Positions 1 to 7,781 of a DNA stretch of 29,678 nt are shown one piece after another. Origin of the DNA: a bacterium UBA6154 (GTDB lineage Bacteria; Actinomycetota; Actinomycetes; S36-B12). The stretch lies in assembly GCA_002422375.1 (NCBI GenBank), contig DIUQ01000052.1:1-29678 (forward strand), read 5' to 3'. Numbering within the stretch: position 1 is the stretch's first letter; every line of letters starts with the position of its first letter. The position numbers were made by a program, and so were the translations under genes. The notes beneath the pieces were generated by a model. That model worked only from the letters and a program-made list of their open reading frames with translations, was not told where the DNA came from and did not search any database.

Positions 1-600
1 GTCAACACGGACGTATTCGCACCTCGCGACCAACACCACATGCGAACAGCCCTCGGTATTCCAACAGACCGACCGGTTGTGCTTTTCCTCGCCTCCGCAG
101 GAATCCACGATCACCGCAAAGGGTGGGATCTCTTGGCCCAAGCTCTGTCGCACCTTGAACCCACAAACGCCATGACTGTTGTGGTGGTGGGACCAGCCCC
201 CTCCGCTGAAGAGCAGCAGGCAATTGCTGTCCGATCACCTCACCACTTCATATTCTTTGGTGAAGCGCACGGAGACGATCAACTCGTGAGCCTGTATTCG
301 GCCGCGGACCTGACCGCAGTTCCCAGCAGGGAAGACAACATGCCCATTACCGCCATGGAAAGCCAGAGTTGTGGAACCCCTGTCGTGGCATTCGCTATTG
401 GTGGATTGCCTGACATTGTGGTTCATGAATCAACCGGATACCTAGCTCACCCAGAAGATCCCCAGGATCTAGCGGTGGGAATCGACTGGGCTACGCGCAG
501 TAGTGTCCGCCAAGCGGCACGGGATCATGCCCTCGCTACATGGTCACCTTCAGCGGTGGTTCCACAATTGACCACCATATACACGGAAGTCCTCTCGTAA
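1..600 (+). CDS. Glycosyltransferase family 4, C-terminal part (5' truncated by window edge)
   Basis: The open frame runs from base 1 with no stop and ends at TAA 598-600, so the gene begins outside the window; 199 residues are visible. The first residues (VNTDVFAPRD) match the linker that precedes the nucleotide-sugar-binding Rossmann domain of GT4 enzymes. Around residues 109-125 there is PSREDNMPITAMESQSCGTP, the donor-site motif of retaining GT4 enzymes; the first acidic residue of the usual E-x7-E pair is Asp here, as in the 'EDNLP' subgroup. This domain binds the sugar nucleotide and the enzyme would act in the cytoplasm on a lipid-linked glycan. The next gene starts on the last base of the stop codon (TAATG), so the two are translationally coupled. 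Donor and acceptor cannot be deduced. Confidence 0.9.
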   Translation, partial: VNTDVFAPRDQHHMRTALGIPTDRPVVLFLASAGIHDHRKGWDLLAQALSHLEPTNAMTVVVVGPAPSAEEQQAIAVRSPHHFIFFGEAHGDDQLVSLYSAADLTAVPSREDNMPITAMESQSCGTPVVAFAIGGLPDIVVHESTGYLAHPEDPQDLAVGIDWATRSSVRQAARDHALATWSPSAVVPQLTTIYTEVLS

Positions 601-1514
601 TGCTGACAAGGCCGATATTGGTGGTTATGGTCTGGCGAGGTGGGGATCGCTTCCTGCGGTGCCTACATTCACTCGAATCAGCATCGAAATATTTCTCCAA
701 GATTCTTATTTCGGTGACATCAACATCCGATTCACCTGATGTGCAGGCCGCGCGCGAGTTTGCCGCGCGCCACCACTCCTGTGAAGTTATTTGCACCGGC
801 GTAGAACTTCCCACCATGGCTCACCAAGACTTCTGGATTACGCATTTGGAAAATGCCGGAGTTAGCCCGAGCGATTGGATTTATTGGCTTGCCTACGACG
901 ATCAGGTATGGGCACCCGGCCTCGCTGCACTCACCAATGAAGATCACGAATTGCGCCTTGATCCCGAGAGCGTCTACTTCGGTCCGTGGGCCATGCGACA
1001 TGAACAACCTGATTGCCTGTGGGCCGGCTCAGAATCTGACCCCATGGAAGTGTGGACTAGTTTCCCCGAGAACGGACCCACCACTTTGCCATTGCTGACC
1101 TGGATCCTTGATCAACTCAATCAGCCTACGTACATGCAAATGAGTGGTTCAGTTATCCCCTTTGCCAACTATCTGGAATTGCGTGACACCGAACCCCACA
1201 AGACTGGCCCCATGCGCATCGAAATGGCAACGGCTGCTGGCCGCGATACCCACTTTGTTCACGAGTTTGCCCACCCGGTCAGCGTGATCTACGGGCGCTC
1301 TAATTCCGACCGAGCGTCATATGGAGCGGCGGCCCGCACTGAAGATATTCATCTATTGCGGTATCTCGCACACTATGCACGTTCCAACCCGAGCCAGATA
1401 CCGCGTTTAATTAACCTTGTCACTCGGCAGGCGGGAAAGAAAGTGGCCGAGAAAATTCACCTCCGCTCACCCGCACATGAAGAATGGCGAGTGCGCGGAA
1501 TGACCGACAGCTAA
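600..1514 (+). CDS. GT-A-type glycosyltransferase-like protein
   Basis: This 304-residue protein starts at ATG 600, which overlaps the upstream stop as TAATG; an in-frame ATG at 540 lies inside the previous gene and is less likely. The N-terminus (PILVVMVWRGGDRFLRCLHSL) looks like the first beta-strand and helix of a GT2-like nucleotide-sugar domain, and WLAYDDQV near residues 96-103 is a plausible DXD-like metal site. A later segment (YMQMSGSVIPF, about residues 179-189) resembles the acceptor-side loop of such enzymes. No close family name is recognised. It is the last gene of the + operon and its TAA overlaps by four bases the TAG of the opposing gene (CTAA at 1511-1514). The glycosyltransferase role is inferred from fold-like motifs and neighbours. 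Confidence 0.75.
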   Translation: MLTRPILVVMVWRGGDRFLRCLHSLESASKYFSKILISVTSTSDSPDVQAAREFAARHHSCEVICTGVELPTMAHQDFWITHLENAGVSPSDWIYWLAYDDQVWAPGLAALTNEDHELRLDPESVYFGPWAMRHEQPDCLWAGSESDPMEVWTSFPENGPTTLPLLTWILDQLNQPTYMQMSGSVIPFANYLELRDTEPHKTGPMRIEMATAAGRDTHFVHEFAHPVSVIYGRSNSDRASYGAAARTEDIHLLRYLAHYARSNPSQIPRLINLVTRQAGKKVAEKIHLRSPAHEEWRVRGMTDS

Positions 1515-3130
1515 CGAATCTCACTCCACAACTGCTCTAACTCAAAAGCCAGTTCGGGATCTACGACTTTGCTGGGATCATCTACCGCAATCGCTTCGAG
1601 GTAGCCCTCTGGCACAGGTCGTTCCAAGTGCCCGATTCTCCAGGCAAAGGGCTCACGGGGCGAATAAGGCTGTTCGGCTAGGAATCGATCCGTCAAGCCA
1701 CAGAAATCAACCAAATGCGCAATGGGACCGGTGGCGATTCCCATGAATCCGAGGCCTCCACAATAGGCACCCACTTCACTGGGGTTGGTAAATCCACCGT
1801 CGTTGACCGGCCAGTTCTGAGCAGCTTTGCTGATTTCCCGGAGCGAACGATCCATCCCATTCTGATATGTAATAGAAACAATGTCGGGGTGAATATATGC
1901 GAGGGAGAGTCGATCAAGCAGTGTCTTGAGGGACTTGTCCTTTTCCACGTACCAACCGCGTTCATCTGCTACACCAGCATTTGTATTTTGTTCGAATTCC
2001 CAACGTTGGCTTTGATAGTTGGCCATGGCAGTAGGCGTGGATCCCGAATAACTCGCACCCATGGCAAGGAATGTGAGGGCCACAATGGCAATGCCTGGGG
2101 AGACCCATGGATTAATTACGGCGGTTCGGTCATTTTCCTGCTCCTCACTGTCACTCTTTCGCACAACAACCGAGGCCAGTACTAACGCGCTCACCAGAGC
2201 AGGGACAGCCATGAATCTACTGGCCATGAAGTCTCCACCTACGGAGATGACATATACAAAATAGAGAACTATTCCTAGCGTCCACGCACGCATGAGCAGG
2301 TTTCCGAAGATAAATCCGCCCAATATTCCGAAGACCAGCAGAATCAGGATGATGGGATCGTGTTCAAAGGAAATGTAGAAATATCGGAATCCTTGGACCG
2401 CTAACTCCAGTTGTGGGATATCCACGTTTCTCTTGGCGGCAAAAGTGTTGGGCAACCAGGTGTGGTACGTGATCCAACTCCAGGAGAACCAGATAATGGT
2501 CGGTACTGCGAATGCTCCCACTGCGACGGCAATCGCTTTCCAATCCCGCCGCTGGGTGTAAACGAGAAGCAAACCAACCGGTGCGATCAGAATAAGTAAA
2601 TCAAAACGAGTCAGAAAAACAGCCGCAAATGTGACACCGGTAAGTAGTGGAAGCACCCACCAGGTGCGTTCCCTTCTAGTGAACACACTCACCGACAGTG
2701 CGAAACCAATGGCCACAGATAGATACGCCAATGGATTTTCTAAACCAGAAGTGGAGTATTCAATAAAGCCATTAGAAAAAATGAGCATGCCAGTGAGCAG
2801 AATTATTCGAGCAATGGACTGTGTACGCCACACAAGAACCGCGACGGCACCTGCCGTGAGGAAAACCCCAGCCAGGAGAATCCCCCACACCCACTGATCG
2901 GTAAAAACACCTATGGTCACCCAGAGCAAAAACCACAGCGGGTGGGTGTAAGCCTGTACCGATTCGGTCGCATTGAATCCCGGGCCCCATCCGTGGGTGA
3001 TATTCAACGCGGTCCGCAGTGTTATCAGAGCATCATCAGAGAGCCACGCTAAGCGGAACCCAACCACAATGACTGCAGTGATCGCCAGCAGGCGAATCAT
3101 GAGGAGTAATTTTCTATCCTGTATGACCAC
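1511..3130 (-). CDS. AftB-like GT-C membrane glycosyltransferase
   Basis: This is a 539-residue polytopic membrane protein. The signature is typical of AftB-like enzymes, which use a decaprenyl-phosphate sugar on the outer face of the membrane. It has an acidic DD pair at residues 32-33 in the first extracytoplasmic loop (WLSDDALITLRT), a TSGLENPL segment near 128-134, YHTWLPNTFAAK at 222-233 and GGDFMASRFMAVP at 298-310. A final membrane span ends near residue 358, and a soluble C-terminal domain of about 180 residues carries CGLTDRFL and RIGHLERPVP (about 477-507). The start is GTG 3130, preceded by GGGGAAAG about ten bases upstream; an in-frame ATG ten codons later is possible. It is the last gene of a three-gene minus operon. 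The transferred sugar (arabinofuranose or other) is not predictable. Confidence 0.8.
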   Translation of the reverse strand: MVIQDRKLLLMIRLLAITAVIVVGFRLAWLSDDALITLRTALNITHGWGPGFNATESVQAYTHPLWFLLWVTIGVFTDQWVWGILLAGVFLTAGAVAVLVWRTQSIARIILLTGMLIFSNGFIEYSTSGLENPLAYLSVAIGFALSVSVFTRRERTWWVLPLLTGVTFAAVFLTRFDLLILIAPVGLLLVYTQRRDWKAIAVAVGAFAVPTIIWFSWSWITYHTWLPNTFAAKRNVDIPQLELAVQGFRYFYISFEHDPIILILLVFGILGGFIFGNLLMRAWTLGIVLYFVYVISVGGDFMASRFMAVPALVSALVLASVVVRKSDSEEQENDRTAVINPWVSPGIAIVALTFLAMGASYSGSTPTAMANYQSQRWEFEQNTNAGVADERGWYVEKDKSLKTLLDRLSLAYIHPDIVSITYQNGMDRSLREISKAAQNWPVNDGGFTNPSEVGAYCGGLGFMGIATGPIAHLVDFCGLTDRFLAEQPYSPREPFAWRIGHLERPVPEGYLEAIAVDDPSKVVDPELAFELEQLWSEIR

Positions 3131-3219
3131 TGCTGAACTCTTTCCCCTGTTGAATGGTGTGATTCGGACTCAGGAATACTACTTCACCAGCTGCAGACAC
3201 CTGACACGGAAATAGACGA
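3131..3219 (-). promoter_or_regulatory. Spacer between FkbM and AftB-like genes; possible -10 box
   Basis: This 89-bp gap is the longest one inside an operon in the window. On the minus strand TAGTAT (3181-3176) fits a TANNNT -10 and would place a start near 3169, about 40 bases before GTG 3130 and upstream of its GGGGAAAG ribosome site. No good -35 is visible. It may be a secondary promoter, or simply spacer. Confidence 0.25.
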
Positions 3220-3942
3220 TTAGGCAGTGCTCAAACGCACAAAGAGCACATTGAAGTGGCCCAGGCACTCCCATAGAGGGACAAAGCCGCGAGCCGTGAG
3301 GAAATCACGGATCTCCGTCCACTGCGCCCCTCCGGAATAAACATCAATGGAACTCGATTCGACAACAAGTGAACGGCAATATTCCAAGCTTTTTTGTGCG
3401 CCTTGCAACGCTAGAAGTTCGGCGCCCTGGAGATCAACAATCCAGTGATCGTATTGCCGAGCATCTACGTTGTTGGCAGCCAGCAATGAGTCAATGGTTG
3501 AGGTTTCTAATTCAATCGTGTCCACCATGCGAAGGTTGAGATCAGGCCACATGGACTGTGGGCCTGAGCTGGCTGTACCGAATTCAAAAAGCGAGGACGA
3601 AGCACCTTGGTCGTTGCTAGAGATGTTGAAAGTGACGCGTTCCCCATCAACGTTACTGATACACGCCTCTATAACTCGCTGATGCGGAAACTGCGCAACA
3701 TGGGTGCGTAGTTTCTCAGCGATAGAAGGGATGGCCTCAAACCACACTACGGGCTTGTTGAACTCTGCGTAATTCTCCGCCTCTTGTCCCACGTGGCCCC
3801 CGAAATGAAGAACACCCTGGGACCAATCAGCAAATACCTCTTGCAAAAGCTCGGGATCAGCAAGTTGACCCGTGACGAGTCGAAATTGTGTCTTTCCCAC
3901 AGCGTATTGCGCAAGATCCACCATCTTTTGCTTAATCGTCAC
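3220..3942 (-). CDS. FkbM family SAM-dependent methyltransferase
   Basis: This 240-residue protein is the size expected for the family. FkbM methyltransferases place methyl groups on sugar or polyketide hydroxyls. The SAM-binding motif I is HFGGHVGQE (residues 46-54), the following acidic residue that contacts the ribose is in WFEAIP (E69), and the family hallmark WIVDLQGAELLALQGA lies at 167-182. The start is GTG 3942 with an excellent Shine-Dalgarno (GGAGGA, six bases away). It sits between two GT-C membrane proteins on the minus strand, so the likely substrate is a sugar of the same glycan. O-methylation of a terminal residue is a reasonable inference; the position is unknown. Confidence 0.9.
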   Translation of the reverse strand: MTIKQKMVDLAQYAVGKTQFRLVTGQLADPELLQEVFADWSQGVLHFGGHVGQEAENYAEFNKPVVWFEAIPSIAEKLRTHVAQFPHQRVIEACISNVDGERVTFNISSNDQGASSSLFEFGTASSGPQSMWPDLNLRMVDTIELETSTIDSLLAANNVDARQYDHWIVDLQGAELLALQGAQKSLEYCRSLVVESSSIDVYSGGAQWTEIRDFLTARGFVPLWECLGHFNVLFVRLSTA

Positions 3943-3990
3943 CTTGATTCCTCCACCCAGCGCTGTGCATGTCTGCGCTCCTGCCCAACC

Positions 3991-5619
3991 CTACTCGGCT
4001 GAGACCAATTCAAGCCTCACCCAGAATGGTGATTCAGGAACTACCTGTACGAATCCAGAAGATGCAGGGTCGTTATAGAACTCGGCAAAACCTGGAAGTT
4101 GCGCATACGGCTCCAAGCCCATAAGGGGTAATACGAGAGCAACATTGATCTTATTCGCTTCGAGAAATTGATCGAACGTTTCCGCGCCCTCGACGTTAGG
4201 AACTACTGTTGTGAGGTTGGAAACATAAGGCTCGACAGGCTTGTCTGCGGCCAGCAGGTACCACTGGTTATCAGACGTTTGAAGCAGGCGCAGTGAACTG
4301 GCATAAGGCGGCGGATTGGAAAGGCGTTCGGTGAAGTGAATCGTCGCCAACACGGCATAGACAATAAAGAGCATGGCAACGAGGCCGGTAGGGAGCCAGC
4401 GTTGAAAACGCCGATCGCCAACACGAGCGAGAAGCACCCCAACAAGCACCAATATGAGCATTGTGGGAACGAGCAAGTAGTGCGGTCGGGGGTAAATAGT
4501 GACTACCGTGACAAGAATGTTGAGCAGAATCACCCCCATGAGAATGGTGGCGATCTTTCGCCCTGGAACCCAGATTCCGCGAGAAAGGCTGCGGCAACGG
4601 CCAAATGCTCGCCGCGGGTCAACGAGAATAGACACAGCCAAACTTGCCACCACGACAAATGCCATTGCTTTGGCAATTGTGGGCTCAAGAAGCGAACCGG
4701 GTTCCATTCCAGTTACGTGTCCCCCAAGGCTTAGCGGAAGCAACAGAATGTTCTGAAGTACGTGTAGCCCGAACGCTCCGGGATTGACGAGCAAAGCTTC
4801 TGTTACTGAGGTCGCTCCCGGAAAAGTGGTTTCCAACACGTTGCCAGAGATTTGCCAGGCGTCATCACCTGGTAACGCAAAACGAAGCTCATAATGTTGA
4901 CCGAATGCGGCAAAACTTCGATTCCAGCCTTCCAAGGGAGACCCGTGACGGAGAAAGAGGAGGATCGGAACGACGATCGCGCCGGTAATGGTCGAGATTA
5001 CTGACCACAACCATCCACCCACGGGCTGACGGTGACGGGCAAGCAGCCACAGAATCCACATCGCAGCTAGGAGCGAACCTGCAATTGCAGATAACGTGAA
5101 CTCGGCTCGACTCCCAGCCGCTAACCAGAGCAACCCGCTCGCCACTCCAAGGGCAACAGGACTGCGCCAGCGGATTGCTACTGCGATGGCAACGACAACG
5201 AGTCCTGCAGCTGGTCCAGCGACACCTGGCCACACATAGGTAATAGGCAGTGCCGCAGCCAGCGCGGCCAGGGTCCAGGCAATTGCCGGACCGGCTAGCA
5301 AACGAGTAGCTAGCCACACACCCAACACGAGAGCCACCGCGGATATCGCCCTCATGGTGAAATAGATGGTGATGGGATCGCTCAGAAATGTGCCCAGCAG
5401 CCAATACAGATCAATGTAGGTGGCGCCCTGTGACCACGTTGGCCAACCCTGGGAATCGACGTTCAATCCATTGCTGAGGGTAACTGTTTCGTCCCAGAAG
5501 CGAATGTCCTCGGTGGACAGTGACTGCATTGCCACAACCACAACAAGGAACAGGACAGCCGGAATCTCCACGAGTCGCCTGATGGAGGAGGCTCCCTGGG
5601 CTGTCCCACGCTGTGACAA
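3991..5619 (-). CDS. GT-C fold polytopic membrane glycosyltransferase
   Basis: This protein of 542 residues has about a dozen hydrophobic segments, starting with a membrane span at 17-31 and followed at 38-46 by DIRFWDETV. That acidic pair (D43, E44) in the first outer loop is where GT-C enzymes of the ArnT/PMT type bind the metal and polyprenyl-phosphate sugar. The C-terminal 120 residues, after the last span, are mainly soluble and probably extracytoplasmic. The start is TTG 5619, chosen because AGGAG lies five bases upstream; the first 16 residues are polar. It is the first gene of the minus operon that continues with FkbM and the AftB-like gene. Family membership beyond GT-C is not recognised; donor and acceptor are unknown. 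Confidence 0.75.
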   Translation of the reverse strand: MSQRGTAQGASSIRRLVEIPAVLFLVVVVAMQSLSTEDIRFWDETVTLSNGLNVDSQGWPTWSQGATYIDLYWLLGTFLSDPITIYFTMRAISAVALVLGVWLATRLLAGPAIAWTLAALAAALPITYVWPGVAGPAAGLVVVAIAVAIRWRSPVALGVASGLLWLAAGSRAEFTLSAIAGSLLAAMWILWLLARHRQPVGGWLWSVISTITGAIVVPILLFLRHGSPLEGWNRSFAAFGQHYELRFALPGDDAWQISGNVLETTFPGATSVTEALLVNPGAFGLHVLQNILLLPLSLGGHVTGMEPGSLLEPTIAKAMAFVVVASLAVSILVDPRRAFGRCRSLSRGIWVPGRKIATILMGVILLNILVTVVTIYPRPHYLLVPTMLILVLVGVLLARVGDRRFQRWLPTGLVAMLFIVYAVLATIHFTERLSNPPPYASSLRLLQTSDNQWYLLAADKPVEPYVSNLTTVVPNVEGAETFDQFLEANKINVALVLPLMGLEPYAQLPGFAEFYNDPASSGFVQVVPESPFWVRLELVSAE

Positions 5620-5656
5620 GTGAGCTCCTGATTGATAAACGCTGGAACATGAACGT

Positions 5657-5704
5657 GGCTTGAAGCCTACAACAGTCCGAGGGATTCCCTCGGCGCTTGT
5701 TTTT
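5657..5704 (+). terminator. Two inverted repeats and a T-rich run in the divergent intergenic region
   Basis: The 155-bp gap 5620-5774 holds GGCTTGAAGCC (5657-5667, perfect palindrome around one base) and CCGAGGGATTCCCTCGG (5677-5693, 7-bp arms, 3-base loop). The second is followed by CGCTTGTTTTT, and AACA before it can pair with TGTT after it. On the + strand this looks like an intrinsic terminator, but no + gene lies upstream. It could end a short leader or small RNA, act as an attenuator before the GT2 gene, block transcription coming from the minus operon's antisense side, or be an operator. Confidence 0.4.
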
Positions 5705-5760
5705 GGGCTGCCGGTTGCGTGCTTCCAGCATTGCCTCCCTCAATGTGCCACCCCATGCAC

Positions 5761-5774
5761 TACCGTTTGATTCC
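5761..5774 (+). promoter_or_regulatory. Putative -10 box for the GT2 gene (near-leaderless)
   Basis: TACCGT at 5761-5766 fits TANNNT and predicts a transcription start about base 5773, two bases before ATG 5775. There is no Shine-Dalgarno in front of this ATG, which agrees with near-leaderless translation. No clear -35 is visible at the usual spacing. Confidence 0.4.
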
Positions 5775-6500
5775 ATGCCGGCAAACAAAACCCTGATTGC
5801 CATACCAGCATGGAATGAGTCCGGGTCCATTGCCAGCGTTGTCGCTTCGGTGAAGGAACACCGACCTGACGCGGACATCTTGGTGGTAAATGACGGATCC
5901 ACCGACAGCACTGCCCTGGAAGCCGAGTTAGCTGGCGCCCGAGTAGTCTCCCTCCCCTTCAATGTCGGCGTCGGGGGTGCCATGCGCACTGCCTTTCTCT
6001 TTGCCCAGCGCGAGGGGTACCAAGCCCTGGTTCAGGTGGATGCTGACGGGCAACATGATCCGGCTGACCTAGACACTTTGCTCGCCGGGCTCAGCGATGC
6101 TGATGTTGTCGTTGGAACGCGATTCCACCCCAACTCCATGTATTTTGTTGGCGGTCCCCGACGCTGGGCCATGGTCATGCTGTCTAAAGCACTCAGCTGG
6201 ATGAATAAAGGAACAATTTCTGATCCCACATCTGGATTCAGATCTGCTGGGCCTAAAGCAATCGAGTTATTTGCCGTGCAGTACCCAGCGGATTACTTGG
6301 GGGACACAGTTGGTTCACTGTCCATTGCAATACGCAACGGGCTGACTATTCAAGAGCGTCCAGTCACCATGTATTTCCGTCAAGTGGGTAGACCCAGTAA
6401 GAATGCTTTGTGGTCAGCGTTGTATCTGGGACGCGCATCCCTGGCAATCATTGCTACCGGCCTCCGTGGCAATAGGACTCCTCGCGAGGACGCAGCATGA
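5775..6500 (+). CDS. GT2 glycosyltransferase, polyprenyl-phosphate sugar synthase (DPM1-like)
   Basis: This 241-residue GT-A enzyme begins at ATG 5775; an in-frame TTG at 5697 would add 26 residues that do not look like the family. Motifs are IAIPAWNESGSI (8-19), VVNDGSTDST (37-46), the metal site VDADGQHDP (88-96) and DPTSGFRSAG near residues 150-159. This pattern is that of dolichol/polyprenyl-phosphate mannose or glucose synthases. They charge a lipid phosphate with a sugar and so supply GT-C enzymes acting outside the membrane, several of which are in this window. It overlaps the following DUF2304 gene by ATGA, a conserved pairing in many genomes. Which nucleotide sugar it uses is not predictable. 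Confidence 0.88.
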   Translation: MPANKTLIAIPAWNESGSIASVVASVKEHRPDADILVVNDGSTDSTALEAELAGARVVSLPFNVGVGGAMRTAFLFAQREGYQALVQVDADGQHDPADLDTLLAGLSDADVVVGTRFHPNSMYFVGGPRRWAMVMLSKALSWMNKGTISDPTSGFRSAGPKAIELFAVQYPADYLGDTVGSLSIAIRNGLTIQERPVTMYFRQVGRPSKNALWSALYLGRASLAIIATGLRGNRTPREDAA

Positions 6501-6853
6501 CCGCGAATATTCTGGCTGCGGCGGCCGCATTCATTACCTTCTTTTTTGTTTTCTACCTCCTGCGCAGAGGCGCCCTGCGGGAGAAATACGCTGTGTTGTG
6601 GCTCTTTTTCTCCGGCGCCGCGTTGTTCTTTGCCATATTTCCCGGGGCCTTGGTCTGGTTTAGCAATCTGATTGGCGTTGCCCAACCCGTCAATTTGCTC
6701 TTCTTTGTCACCGTCGTGTTGCTGGTCTTGGTGGCCGTTCAGTTGAGCTACGAACTCAGTCGCCATGAAATGCGAATACGTCGCTTGGCCGAGGAAGTGG
6801 CACTGCTGAGGGACGAAATCGCCGACATGAAACGTTCCACCGATGGTGACTGA
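6497..6853 (+). CDS. DUF2304 small membrane protein
   Basis: This 118-residue protein has an N-terminal span (3-22), two more hydrophobic segments (about 33-52 and 65-83) and a charged C-terminal helix (86-113) rich in Arg and Glu that could form a coiled coil. The pattern RRGALREKYAVLWL (24-37) is the hallmark of DUF2304. Members usually lie directly after a DPM-like GT2 gene, as here, where the ATG overlaps the GT2 stop by four bases. A role as membrane anchor or partner of that enzyme is inferred from this linkage; no biochemical function is established. The end overlaps the next gene by 11 bases. Confidence 0.88.
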   Translation: MTANILAAAAAFITFFFVFYLLRRGALREKYAVLWLFFSGAALFFAIFPGALVWFSNLIGVAQPVNLLFFVTVVLLVLVAVQLSYELSRHEMRIRRLAEEVALLRDEIADMKRSTDGD

Positions 6854-7778
6854 ACCGGTACTGGTCATTGCATTCAACCGACCTGACCACCTAGCGGTGC
6901 TCATGAACCGGTTGAGAGAAGTTGCTCCATCCCACCTATATATAGCCATTGACGGTCCGCGGTCGAATAAACCGGATGAGACTGACAAAGTTCAAGCGTG
7001 TCGGGATTTAGTTGACACCATCGATTGGCCGTGCACTGTGAAGACGAACTTTCAGCCACATAACTTAGGTTGCGGCCTCGGTGTGAGCACAGCAATCACG
7101 TGGTTTTTCTCTCATGTTGATCGCGGAATCATCCTAGAAGACGACATAATCCCTGACCACAGCTTCTTCCCATATTGCACCGCATTGCTTGATCAATATG
7201 AATCAGACCGGGGTGTCTTTGCTATCTCGGGGTGCAATTTCGTCCCGGCACCTTTCCAAACGAGGCCACGGGATTCATTTCGATTCAGTCAGGTACCGCA
7301 TATTTGGGGGTGGGCAACGTGGAAGTCACGGTGGGACACCTATTCACTTGATATTGATGACTGGCGACAACAACTCCCTTTGCACAAACTCTGGAGCAAA
7401 TCGGGCGGAAACCTGCCGGCAGCGGTGTATTGGGCGGGCACATTCGAGTTACTGGCTCGAAAGGAAGTGGATACCTGGGATGGTCAGTTGGTGTACTGCT
7501 CCATGGTCACCAATGCGTTGACCGCTACCAGCAATGTGAACCTCATCGAGAATATCGGCTTCGATCAGGAAGCCACGCACACAATCGAAGATCGCAATGA
7601 GCTTCTCCCTATTGAGCCCATGACATTTCCCCTAACTTTCCCCCCAACCGTCACGGTGGATAAGAAAGCTGACTCATGGACGCGTAAGAATCACTTCCGA
7701 GCAACATGGCGTGGCATGCTGGATCAGGGTGACCGCTACCTTAAGCGCAGGAAAGCCAGCTCAAAGGAGAGTGCGTAG
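6843..7778 (+). CDS. HlpA-like nucleotide-diphospho-sugar transferase (GT-A)
   Basis: This 311-residue protein starts at ATG 6843 inside the end of the DUF2304 gene; the adjacent GTG at 6846 is an alternative. It contains VLVIAFNRPDHL (6-17), the metal-binding ILEDDIIPD (97-105) and WGWATWKSRW (155-164), which are typical of the 'hemolytic protein HlpA-like' group of GT-A transferases found in polysaccharide loci. It lacks a signal peptide or membrane span, so it should act in the cytoplasm. It is the third gene of the 5775-10519 operon and is followed without gap by UXS. Donor and acceptor are not predictable; transfer of a sugar to the growing lipid-linked chain is inferred. Confidence 0.82.
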   Translation: MVTEPVLVIAFNRPDHLAVLMNRLREVAPSHLYIAIDGPRSNKPDETDKVQACRDLVDTIDWPCTVKTNFQPHNLGCGLGVSTAITWFFSHVDRGIILEDDIIPDHSFFPYCTALLDQYESDRGVFAISGCNFVPAPFQTRPRDSFRFSQVPHIWGWATWKSRWDTYSLDIDDWRQQLPLHKLWSKSGGNLPAAVYWAGTFELLARKEVDTWDGQLVYCSMVTNALTATSNVNLIENIGFDQEATHTIEDRNELLPIEPMTFPLTFPPTVTVDKKADSWTRKNHFRATWRGMLDQGDRYLKRRKASSKESA

Positions 7779-7781
7779 GTG
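7763..7781 (+). promoter_or_regulatory. Strong Shine-Dalgarno fixing a GTG start
   Basis: AAAGGAGA (7763-7770) stands eight bases before GTG 7779, and the previous stop TAG ends at 7778. This decides the start of the UXS gene and contrasts with the many genes in the window that have no ribosome-binding site. Confidence 0.75.

Noticed and set aside
540..599. Upstream ATG extension of the second gene
   Set aside because: The 20 added residues overlap the GT4 gene and do not resemble a glycosyltransferase N-terminus; ATG 600 fits TAATG coupling.
4336..4734. 132-residue open frame on the plus strand
   Set aside because: Antisense to the GT-C membrane protein; the polar, His/Asn-rich composition is what the complement of a membrane-protein gene produces.
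5411..5989. 192-residue open frame on the minus strand
   Set aside because: It runs antisense through the start of the GT-C gene region and the GT2 gene, has no recognisable motif, and covers the divergent promoter; it is a shadow frame.
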